Source: Neolecta irregularis DAH-3
Lineage: Eukaryota; Ascomycota; Neolectomycetes; Neolectales; Neolectaceae
DNA: 20,544 bases
Direction: 5' to 3'
Assembly (NCBI GenBank): GCA_001929475.1
Contig: LXFE01001054.1
Coordinates: 1-20,544 of the forward strand
How positions within the stretch are numbered: the first letter of the stretch is position 1; every line of letters begins with the position of its first letter. The notes under the pieces are model-generated. The model saw only the letters and a list, made by a program, of their open reading frames with translations, was not told the origin of the DNA and searched no databases. Positions 1-8,322 of this stretch are shown here, in pieces. The translations under genes and the position numbers were made by a program.

Positions 1-443
1 AAGCTAGGCGACATCTCCATGACCGAAAGGACTTCCTTTGAAAGTAGTCAATGATCTATGACCCCTTTAGTCCTGGTACTTTGTGGAGCGCACCAAACGC
101 GCACCTGAAATTCCAATATGTTAAAAGTCACATTTTATGAAATTTAGTGCGAACCAAACGCACCCTTTTTTATGAAATTTGAAGGTGTGAAATTTGAAAT
201 CTATTTCGCACAATTCCAAAAAACCCGTTTGGCAGTCCCTTGCCAAATTTTACAAAGTAGCAATTCCGTATCACTGATCTCTTTACATAATAAAGAAAAT
301 GAGGCTATCTTGTGGTTGCAAGACGCGCGTGTAAACTCTGAATTTCATGAAATTCTGGGAGTGATCTGCGAACGCACCTCAGTTTTGAAATGTAAACAGA
401 TGTTTTGAACCACACATCGCAACGCGGCGCCTTCACCTCCACC
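1..443. other. Gene-free left edge with degenerate repeats; promoter side of the TRP channel gene
   Basis: No convincing gene. The stretch holds three related copies of a short motif built on ACCAAACGCRCACC, at about 91-104, 152-165 and 366-378 (the last shortened), each followed within about 20 nt by a tgaaat(t) word. It also holds a perfect 16-nt palindrome at 340-355 (GAATTTCATGAAATTC). A 78-codon open frame at 172-408 runs through this repeated sequence, has no recognisable domain and is probably fortuitous. The last part should contain the promoter and 5' leader of the gene that starts at 444. Confidence 0.5.
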
Positions 444-2472
444 ATGATGAAGACTCTGCTCAAAAACGTACCCAGTGAGCGCAGCGATATTTCAGAGATA
501 ATGTATGAACGCCTTTGAACTATTAAATCTGACTTGGAAGTCAATTTATAACTCGATATATCAACTTCGTTATTGACAGTTCATACTCGTATGATCAGCT
601 TCGAACGCTTTCCCAATTAAAGCCTATTATACAGGCCCTATACAAGTGCCCTCATTCCGGACTTTTATTTAGTACAATGTGGACATGTATGGAGTTCAGG
701 AAAACTTGCTATGATGAGAAGTCTGTTGAAGGTGCAAGGTGCATTTCCTTCCGGCATCCTTTTGATGTTCCAGAGCCAATGCCGCAGAAATTGTTGCAAT
801 ACGACTCCTTAGGACCTACTCTCAGCATGATCTAATGATTCATTTGACCAAAATTTTCTCGGTAAATGGGGATGAGATTGGTGATGAGAAATTAACAGAA
901 CTCTCTGCCCTGGATATAGCCGTAATTGCTTCTGCCAAACATTTCCTATCGTCCATGGCGGTGAGACGAATAGTGAACGATATATGGTTCGGAAATATCT
1001 CTTTCTGGGGAGATATCGACGTGATTGGTTCCAGAGCGCAGAAAGCAGCCAGCATATACCGCCCTACCGGAGACTTCTGGGTTGGATATAGTCGTTTACG
1101 TGTTCCTCGTTATAAATTCGCCATAGAGACATTCAATTTTGTCATTGTTCTTGGGTTATACTGTGTTGTTCTAATTAACAAGAACAATGTGAAAAACACA
1201 CATCTCACCCCTGTCGAGATTCTGCTCGATGTCTGGTTCATAAGTTTTCTTCACGATGAGATTGGACAGATTCGAGATGCAGGCCATACGGGGCTCTATA
1301 CTGCGGACGTCTTGAATCTTTTTGACGTTGGGATGCTGGTCATTTTCATTGTTTGGATAGTGTTGAGGGTCGTGGGACGAAACAGTATATACTATACGGA
1401 ACTGGCCTTTGATGTTTTGAGTCTGGAGGCATTATTTCTAATTCCTCGGTAAGAGGTACCATTATCAGTAAATTGATTGGTCAGTGTTTTCTCTGCACTC
1501 ACTCTTATACCGTATTACGGAGCCCTGCTCACAAGTACGCCTTTTTACCGATATCTTATTTAACATTAGGCTTACGTCAAATGGTTTTCTAATTCTTATA
1601 TCCTCCGAAGAATTTTATTGATCTTTAGATTAAAGACTTCGTCAAGTTTTTGGTCCTGATATCTGTCCTATGTGCTGGCTTTATATTCTCTTTCGTTATT
1701 TTGGCCAGGAATACGTTCTCGTTTAATAAAATGGGTATCCATTAACATGAGGGAGCACAATAGTTTGCTAAAACATCTAGTCTGGATGCTCATTCGAATC
1801 TTTTATGGCTCAACATATATGTGCGTATTTTTGGTAAGAATCTTCCCTAGATACTGACCATTTAGTGGTTTTGACCAGATGTATGAGATCAATCCAATAT
1901 TCGGCCCGCCACTCATGTTGCTCTTTGTGACACTCACGAATTTTCTACTTCTTACAGTAAGTTTTTCACGTCATATCTCTTACTAGCCTCATCAGATCCT
2001 TATATCAATACTCTCGTCCAAATTCGCAAACACGAACTCGGTCCTCGAGTTTCATTACAGTTTTGCGACTTCATGTCTCGAAGCATGCTTGTCTGACCAT
2101 CTTTCACACTTTGCTCCGCCATTTAATCTCATTCAACTCGTTGTCATGCGCCCTTTGCGTATTTTCTTTTCCTCTTCTCAAACACGTGGCCGCAGTATCA
2201 AATTTCATCTATTTAAAGTGACACACTGGCCATATTTGTGGTGTATCTCGGTTTTTGAATGGTGCTGGTACAGAACAAAGCGCTTCTCTACAATGTCTCC
2301 GAACGATCGGCACTTTCTGAGTGGGGAATTTCCTGCGGATGATGGCGATGACATGAACATTGAGAGTGTTCTTGTCCTGTTGGTGGAAGAAATAAGCGAA
2401 ATCAGAAAGTCCGTTGATCAGCTGAAGCAAACTCAATCTACAGCTGCAAAAACCTCGAAGGCAGAAAGATAG
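444..2472 (+). CDS. yvc1: Yvc1/TRPY-like vacuolar cation channel (9 exons)
   Basis: Predicted TRP-family Ca2+-permeable channel; the yeast homologue releases Ca2+ from the vacuole. Inferred exons: 444-502, 541-738, 774-1448, 1485-1534, 1570-1583, 1629-1734, 1781-1833, 1879-1956, 1996-2472 (1710 nt, 569 aa). The N-terminal third is the soluble fungal Yvc1 region (YDQLRT, then VAIRLLRTYSQHD, then LRVPRYKFAIE). Hydrophobic segments follow (FVIVLGLYCVVLI, VGMLVIFIVWIVL, DVLSLEALFLIPR, FVKFLVLISVL), then a pore-like block IRIFYGSTYM and INPIFGPPLMLLFVTLTN. After the pore comes the family block PPFNLIQLVVMRPLRI, and the tail is acidic (DDGDDMN) with a short coiled-coil-like end. Start at 444 has a strong CCACCATG context. 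All introns are GT-AG, 35-46 nt. Exon 5 is only 14 nt and its downstream intron has an unusual GTTTTC donor. Family assignment is from recalled conserved blocks, not a search. Confidence 0.88.
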
Positions 2473-2914
2473 GGTATTATATTGTGCCTTAAACGATGAT
2501 CCGTCTATTTAGAGAACATTCTTGACAAGACTTTTATCGAACTTAGCTGTCGTATTTCTTACCCCTGGTACTATGTCCATCGCTCAATAACCTGGGTTTG
2601 CTGTACATTTTCTAGTTTGGGACTATCGCCATTTCATAACCTCATGTCGTTCCAGTGAACTTGCGAACCACCAACAAGTCTCGTCAGATTTGCTTTACCA
2701 GTCATTCGATTGCATTAGCCGAGCTTAATTCGATACAATTTTCAAGAATTTTGCACATTCCGGGAAGGTGAGGGGAAAACGGGGAAGTGTCTGCCTAAAT
2801 TTGATGACATCATTCTTTTTATTTGTACACGGTCTTGGTCAGACTTGACGCACCGCACATCCGAATTGTCGTCCATGTTGACTTATCTCCATTTTGTCGC
2901 ATATCTCCACACCA
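2473..2914. other. Intergenic region between the channel gene and the Rua1_C gene
   Basis: 3' flank of the channel gene and presumed promoter and leader of the next plus-strand gene. It is AT-rich with pyrimidine runs. I see no RNA gene, repeat or conserved coding segment. An ATG at 2875 is in a different frame from the downstream gene and stops after about 28 codons; it could act as an upstream ORF if it is transcribed. Confidence 0.4.
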
Positions 2915-4259
2915 ATGCTACTCTCGCCAATCTTTCAACCTTTCAAAGAAGGTTCTCATGATTTCTGTCTCCCGCTTCCAGTAGCATCTGCCATTTCTCA
3001 TCATGTCCATTCATCAATAGCCTCTGACTCGCGTTGGATAGATCCCATTTGGAGCGACAGTATCGAGAGCCAGTCGTCCTACAAAGGACCTCAGTTCGAC
3101 TCTGCCAAAGAGCTCCAATGGGAAACAAATGTTGAGGAAGTAGACCCTCCCCACTCGAGTTTCCCTGACCTCAGACCTCTACAGAAACTCTGTCGTCTGT
3201 CTTAACTGAGGCTGCTTCCACTACAACTTGCACGATTGGGAACTCCGATATCGAAGATGAACGTCTTTCTCAGCTCTTTCCGCCCTTGGAATTATCAAAC
3301 GAGCTCGATATGGGCAATTTACTTATTAAACCCATGGATGGCAAAGGTGCTGGATCAGACGATTCCCTTCAACTTGAGGCTCCGGATATTCGAGTAGTCA
3401 TTCATGTCGATGTTGAAGGAGAAGAAGAAGGCACAAGATATCCTTGCATCATCCCCCACACTCGCAAACGAAAGCACAAAATGAAAGAAATAGTATATCG
3501 GAAGAAACGAACGCGTAAATCAATCTCGTTGACCGCCCGCTCACCAAGCCCTACTTCTCTTCCGAAACATCAACACTTTCAATCACCTGCCCCATCTTCG
3601 TCATCATTATCTTCCCCGCCTTCTTCCTCTCCACCTCCTTCTTCTTCACAATCCAAAGCCCTTTCTTCATTAGGAGTCTCTTCTTTGCCTCACAGACTCC
3701 TTCCTCCATCACACAAAGACTTACCTCCAAATATACCCATAAACGAGGCTTTTCCTCGTTTCTACTACCTGTATCCCACAGGCGACATCTACACGCCTAC
3801 CCAAACCCGCGGGAAGTCAACTACAAAAGAAGCGAAATGCAATCTGTGTCCCACACCTTCGTGGCACCAAATGAAAGTTTCTGCATACTGGTACCATATG
3901 AACTACTATCACGGAATAAGTAGTACCCTAAAGCGTCCTTTCTCGTCCACCCCCTCACCCCGCACGCCCAACTGATGTCTGTAGCCCGCCGCTCGATTTT
4001 CGCACGGGAAAAGCGAAGAATGAACGAGTCGTGGGAGCAGGTACTGTCCGCTTGACCATAGTTGAGGGACTCTGCCATCAGTGTCGAAAATGGGTTGCTT
4101 TGCAAGGTGTCAAAGATATGAATGTTAAAGTCCCAGAAATTTACTGGTGGAAACATGCACAAAAGTATAATTACTATCTACCCTTTTTTATATATAAAGA
4201 TGGGTGATTGATTTAGTTGCTAATAATCTAGATGCCATAGAACTGGACTCGAATCTTGA
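2915..4259 (+). CDS. Rua1_C (DUF4451) zinc-binding domain protein, putative transcription regulator (4 exons)
   Basis: Likely nuclear regulator carrying the domain named after Ustilago maydis Rua1 (PF14616 in my recollection, formerly DUF4451). Inferred exons: 2915-3139, 3175-3944, 3985-4164, 4232-4259 (1203 nt, 400 aa). Residues about 1-265 are low-complexity: acidic stretches, a basic patch (TRKRKHK, RKKRTRKS) that could be a nuclear localisation signal, and a Ser/Pro-rich tract near 3580-3660. The C-terminal domain, from about 268, shows FPRFYYLYP, CNLC, SAYWYHMNYYHGI, RPFSPPLDF, EGLCHQCRKWV and WWKHAQKCH, giving two Cys/His ligand sets. The last ligands, Cys and His, come from the 28-nt final exon through a 67-nt intron, the second-longest in the window. 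Intron 2 has a GTCCAC donor. The start is the first in-frame ATG; an upstream exon cannot be excluded. Target genes are unknown. Confidence 0.78.
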
Positions 4260-4841
4260 AATGTCCCGATTTTTATTCTGTTGTCTAGGAATATTTATTG
4301 CGCTCTTGCAATTATCCCTTATTATTTCGCGAAGAGGATGATGATGATGAGAACTTTTGCCAGTATGATTAATTGATCTATATCGCGATGAATATTGAAC
4401 GATATCCAATTATAATTGTCTAAAAATACTATAAAAGTAAAGCCCGGCGTGCAAAACAAAGGGAATAACATAGACCCTACTTTTCATTTGAGCACACGAC
4501 AAATTTGCAATTCTGACAGAGAAATCTGTCGAGCAGCTTTCATTATCGACCTTCTTTTAATTACAGTGTTTTTTAAGATCATTTTTCCTTTGTGATAAAT
4601 TATCTGCCCATAATCAAATGATAATACTCTGAGAAAGGTTTTATCTTAATTCCAACGATTACCACTATGCATATAAAAAACGTTTAGCTGACTAACCCTC
4701 GCTGCTTTCCAACAACCCCTTTTCTTTTTGAGAACGATTGATTTAATACCATGAAAACTCGAGCTTTACCAAGAAATTAGTAATTCCAGCATGAAGTAGT
4801 AGCCAACATGATTTTGTTTTTACAGATTCCGTTCTCACCAT
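4260..4841. other. Intergenic region between converging genes
   Basis: AT-rich 3' flanks of the Rua1_C gene (plus) and the helicase gene (minus). I see no coding domain, tRNA or clear repeat. A short minus-strand open frame at 4188-4409 overlaps the last exon of the Rua1_C gene and has no recognisable domain. Confidence 0.4.
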
Positions 4842-6608
4842 TCATATCAATGCCTGGCCCCTAATAACGGCATTCCGAATTTCTCTAACCCAGGAACCTC
4901 CGTATTTTTCATTATTTATGATCAGGAAAGCTCGCCCTCGTCGACCTGCTCGACCAGTTCGTCCAATTCTATGTAGAAGGTCAATACTGGAATGTGGTGT
5001 ATCGAAAAGAATAACATTCTTCACATTAATGGTATCGAGTCCTCGGGATCCCAGATCGGTAGTAACAAGGATTTTCATCCCATGTTTCTCATCATCAGAT
5101 GTATCTTCTAAGAATTCTGCCATTCGATCCTTACGATCATCAACATCACGAGTGAATGCAAATGCATTTTGATCCTTGTTCTTTAGCCATTCCGCGAGTT
5201 TCGGTGCTTCCGTCCTTTCATTCACAAAGACCATAACTCTTTTCACGCGACCCTCTTCCGTTTTATCATTGGAAATTTCCCGGAGACATGAGAGGCAAGC
5301 GTTCTCTTTTCGGCGAGCGTAAGCACCTTCAGTTGCATCGATAACTTCAAATTGGATTCTTCGAGGAACAGCATGAAGATGAGGTGTCACAATACGGTGG
5401 ATATCTGGATAGTATCGTTCAAGATAAGAATCCAAAGCACGTGGTATGGTAGCTGAGCAGAGAACTAGACGATGAAGGTGAATCGCTCTGTCGATTATCG
5501 GAATAACAAGGGGTGCAAACGATTCGTCAAATAGGGAATCAGCTTCATCAATGACTAGATGTGTCACATCAGAAGTTCTTAAGCCATCCGTGATCAAACT
5601 TTGCAACCGATGGGGCGTACAAACCAAAACATCAATGGGTTTTTTCAGAACGTTGTCAATGATAACAGCATGCTTCATATCCCGCCGCACACCGAAGGAT
5701 GATATTTTTGCGGAATGAGACATTTTCTTGATGAGCTTTGAAATTTGAGAGACAAGCTCGCCACTTGGAACAAGGATGATCGATCTTGGTGATCCTGATC
5801 TGCGTAAATTCGCCAAGTTCTCGGTTTGTTCTTCCACCTTCAAATGGTGAAGCAGAGGGGCAAGATATGCGAGCGTTTTCCCGGAGCCGGTTTCGCTAGC
5901 AATGAGAAACGAATTAGGGTGATCGGATTTTTGATTGCGCGGTGCTAGTAAAGGAGGTATAGCGATCTTCTGTATGGCGGACGGTTGGATATATGACAAG
6001 CCTCTGAGAGCTTCGGATATGATAGCTTCTTGAATAGGTTTGAGTAATCCAAAGCTCTCAAAGGACATATGCAGGGCGATTTTTGACTTCACAGAGTTTC
6101 GAGAAGTGTAGGGAATAGCTTTCAAGGAAGCTGATCTTTCGAGTACTGACACTTTGGGTGTTTCTCGATGCCCATGCCCATGACGATTAACTTTTGGCTT
6201 AGCAACCGATACAGCAGTTTTAGGTATTTTCTCTGCTTTTACTGTGACAAACCGAACAGGTCGCCTGTAACCAGCTCCAACAACGGGTTCAGCCGACCTC
6301 TCTACTCTCCTGCGGAGGCGGGCTTCATCAGATCTTCGGTTGTATTCTATGGTTTTCAGTGGTATACGTATTTTCTCTAAACGTTCGTTCATTCGGCGAG
6401 AGTTGCTTAGGTTGAGGTTTCGCGGGGCTTGTTTGGCATATTTACCGACAGATTTGGATAACCGTAATTGTGCAGGTTTCTTTCTGGCAATCCGAAGCGT
6501 AGCCATAGACCTAGCCGATGCCATTGATACCCAAGACAGTTGTAGGACACAAAAAATACAGATATTAGATGCTGCAGTTCTCGATATAAGCGGCGTTCTT
6601 AAGTTCAT
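4842..6608 (-). CDS. mrh4: Mrh4-like mitochondrial DEAD-box RNA helicase
   Basis: ATP-dependent RNA helicase; yeast Mrh4 acts in assembly of the mitochondrial large ribosomal subunit. The gene is intronless, 588 aa. The N-terminus (about 1-100) is rich in Arg, Ser and Ala and nearly free of acidic residues, fitting a mitochondrial presequence, with a hydrophobic stretch at 17-27. Helicase motifs in order: Q-type motif IQPSAIQ near 208, motif I ASETGSGKT near 237-245, VPSGEL near 280, TPHRL near 331, motif II DEAD at 354-357, motif III SAT at 385-387, motif V TTDLGSRGLD near 516-525, motif VI HRIGRTGRAGR at 546-556. The C-terminal RGQALI tail and the FDTPHSSIDLLHR block point to Mrh4 rather than other DEAD-box proteins. 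Later in-frame ATGs at codons 29 and 35 are alternative starts. It diverges from the gene at 6880. Confidence 0.88.
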   Translation of the reverse strand: MNLRTPLISRTAASNICIFCVLQLSWVSMASARSMATLRIARKKPAQLRLSKSVGKYAKQAPRNLNLSNSRRMNERLEKIRIPLKTIEYNRRSDEARLRRRVERSAEPVVGAGYRRPVRFVTVKAEKIPKTAVSVAKPKVNRHGHGHRETPKVSVLERSASLKAIPYTSRNSVKSKIALHMSFESFGLLKPIQEAIISEALRGLSYIQPSAIQKIAIPPLLAPRNQKSDHPNSFLIASETGSGKTLAYLAPLLHHLKVEEQTENLANLRRSGSPRSIILVPSGELVSQISKLIKKMSHSAKISSFGVRRDMKHAVIIDNVLKKPIDVLVCTPHRLQSLITDGLRTSDVTHLVIDEADSLFDESFAPLVIPIIDRAIHLHRLVLCSATIPRALDSYLERYYPDIHRIVTPHLHAVPRRIQFEVIDATEGAYARRKENACLSCLREISNDKTEEGRVKRVMVFVNERTEAPKLAEWLKNKDQNAFAFTRDVDDRKDRMAEFLEDTSDDEKHGMKILVTTDLGSRGLDTINVKNVILFDTPHSSIDLLHRIGRTGRAGRRGRAFLIINNEKYGGSWVREIRNAVIRGQALI

Positions 6609-6880
6609 ATTTTTGAACTGAGTAGGATAAATTTTGGGCGGCTGGCTAAATTAAAAAGATTTAAGGGACGACATGGACTACCTCTCACTCCATCACCCAA
6701 TTTGTCAACCTCTGTCCTCCACCATTCCTGCACGCTATCTGTAAACTTTAATCCATAGCAGGTGCTTTTTGGCTGTAAACATACCCATACTAGCAAGAGA
6801 GCAAAGGCTGCTTTTAACATTGGTGCTCTTATTCGAGTAAGGCCCTTTCCAAACAAACTAGTTACGATAAACTGGAACAA
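6605..6880 (-). CDS. Doubtful small ORF in the divergent promoter, ending on the helicase start codon
   Basis: Open frame of 91 codons on the minus strand with a hydrophobic segment (MLKAAFALLLVWVCL) followed by a plausible soluble stretch (DSVQEWWRTEVDKLGDGV). Its TGA overlaps the helicase ATG (ATGA), and its own ATG overlaps the opposite-strand start at 6880. A GTATGT...TTTACAG segment and a GTAGTC...TTTAG segment inside it look like introns, but removing the first does not keep the frame. It may be a short membrane protein gene, the transcribed leader of the helicase mRNA, or chance. I do not recognise a family. Confidence 0.2.
   Translation of the reverse strand: MFQFIVTSLFGKGLTRIRAPMLKAAFALLLVWVCLQPKSTCYGLKFTDSVQEWWRTEVDKLGDGVRGSPCRPLNLFNLASRPKFILLSSKI
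6609..6879. promoter_or_regulatory. Divergent promoter region of the helicase and unknown genes
   Basis: A 271-bp stretch separates the start of the minus-strand helicase (6608) from the start of the plus-strand unknown gene (6880), so both promoters must lie here unless one gene has an unseen upstream exon. I cannot name a specific factor site. It overlaps the doubtful small ORF at 6605-6880. Confidence 0.4.
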
Positions 6881-7941
6881 TGCAAATGCATGGATTATGT
6901 TGTGACCACTATTGCAAACGCCGAAAAACTCGAGTTTTCAAGTCTCCTTTGAATGTTAGAGATTTGGCACATAACTGGGAGGCAGCTGAGACTGGTGCAC
7001 AAGTTCCATTTAGACGTTTTCCAAGTGGTGTATCATCCATAACCTCACAGCCTCGCATGCCTAGCGAGACAGCATACAACTCAAGATATGCTTTAAACCA
7101 TAAGTCTCCTATTGACGGTGGCTCTGTTAAAAGTCGTACTACGAATTTCACTGCCTATTCTCATAGCACTTTTCCACACACTCCTCAGTCTACTTCCTAT
7201 CGCGGTGAACACTTTCACTTTAAAAGTGACTTCACTTCTGGACTGTATGCAAAAGATTCATGCCATTCGTCTCTACCTTACTCTCATATTGTTTCCCCCT
7301 GCTCTAAAGATTCCTCTGTTGGTCGAATCACAATACCTGATGCATTTTTGCATGAGGATGATCGTGGCTCTTCAGACACACTCAGAGGCAATCGATTTCA
7401 TATTCACCCACAAGAACGGAGGACTCCTCTCTGCCGAAATGATCTTCTGGAAGTCTTGGTCGGTCAGAGTGCTGTTGAAAAAGGCATAGAAAGAACTGCG
7501 CCTGATAAAATTCGCTCTTCGCCTCTATACTGTCTCGAAAAGGAATCATTTGGTTTTATGAATTCTTCTCCTTACAGTACAATGAAGAAGTCTCCGTATA
7601 GTACGCTCAAGAACTATCCTTCACCCATGGCCCCAGAACCGTTACTCTCAAAAAAATACAAGCCCACGTTAGAAAAGATACACAACATGGGTGCTCTTCA
7701 TCCTGTACACTCACAATTCAGTCGATATAATGTGAATGCAGTTTATCCTTCTAGACACTCTGAGGTCATTGGTAAGTCAACAGGTACAGTAATTCAACTA
7801 CACGACACGAGTTTCAACGAAGATGATGCAAGTTTAGATGGTAGAACTACAAGAACGAGTGTGTTTAGACGACGAAGGGTCTCAGCCTTTGTAAAAAACA
7901 TGATGAGAAGGTTTGGTGATGAGACTAGCATGCTCGAATAA
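6880..7941 (+). CDS. Unknown intronless protein, 353 aa
   Basis: I do not recognise this protein. The reading frame is long, uninterrupted and ends in TAA at 7939-7941. The N-terminus has a Cys/His-containing patch (CCDHYCKRRK). The middle is rich in Ser, Tyr, His and Pro and looks disordered. A short tandem repeat (SPYSTMKK then SPYSTLKN, nt 7567-7590 and 7591-7614) shows mostly synonymous differences between copies. The C-terminus is basic and possibly helical (VFRRRRVSAFVKNMMRRFG). No signal peptide or membrane segment is evident. Start could be 6880 or the in-frame ATG at 6886. Its promoter is shared with the helicase gene. Coding status is inferred from length and the repeat pattern only. 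Confidence 0.6.
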   Translation: MQMHGLCCDHYCKRRKTRVFKSPLNVRDLAHNWEAAETGAQVPFRRFPSGVSSITSQPRMPSETAYNSRYALNHKSPIDGGSVKSRTTNFTAYSHSTFPHTPQSTSYRGEHFHFKSDFTSGLYAKDSCHSSLPYSHIVSPCSKDSSVGRITIPDAFLHEDDRGSSDTLRGNRFHIHPQERRTPLCRNDLLEVLVGQSAVEKGIERTAPDKIRSSPLYCLEKESFGFMNSSPYSTMKKSPYSTLKNYPSPMAPEPLLSKKYKPTLEKIHNMGALHPVHSQFSRYNVNAVYPSRHSEVIGKSTGTVIQLHDTSFNEDDASLDGRTTRTSVFRRRRVSAFVKNMMRRFGDETSMLE

Positions 7942-8322
7942 TAGTGTATTTTTTTCAGCGGAGCGTGGCCTTAAACTTCTGGGCTTTGATCGACCGCTAT
8001 TCTAAACACTATTCTACAATTAACCGACATATGATTTGTGAGCAATGGCTATCCGTAACTATATATGTTTCCTTATGCGTTTTGCTAAAGTTGCCGCCAA
8101 ATTGGCACCCTCGAGTTTCTAACCAACTGTGGCTGCCCCGAATCCACAAAGCCCCCGTACAAACAACTATCTTTTTTATCGCTATATACCCGGAACTCGC
8201 GACTTGACAGATACTTGTTTTGCTGAGAATTAAGACAATTTAGACGCGGAGCCGTCGCCGGCGAATTTCCTGTTTTTAGTTGATTTGATTGGACCGGGCG
8301 ATCTGGAAGCACGAAACAGTTG
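7942..8322. other. Intergenic region upstream of the flippase gene
   Basis: Between the unknown gene and DRS2. It begins with a T-rich run just after the unknown gene's stop and ends with a more GC-rich segment (near 8235-8265) that probably belongs to the DRS2 promoter or leader. No conserved coding segment or RNA gene seen; small ORFs on both strands look fortuitous. Confidence 0.4.

Noticed and set aside
172-408. 78-codon plus-strand ORF near the left edge
   Set aside because: It runs through degenerate repeats, has no recognisable domain and lies in the likely promoter of the channel gene.
2894-2914. TTG at 2894 as start of the Rua1_C gene (likewise 8320 for DRS2 and 15483 for the Cdc4-like gene)
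   Set aside because: Fungal nuclear genes normally start at ATG, and an in-frame ATG follows closely in each case (2915, 8323, 15471).
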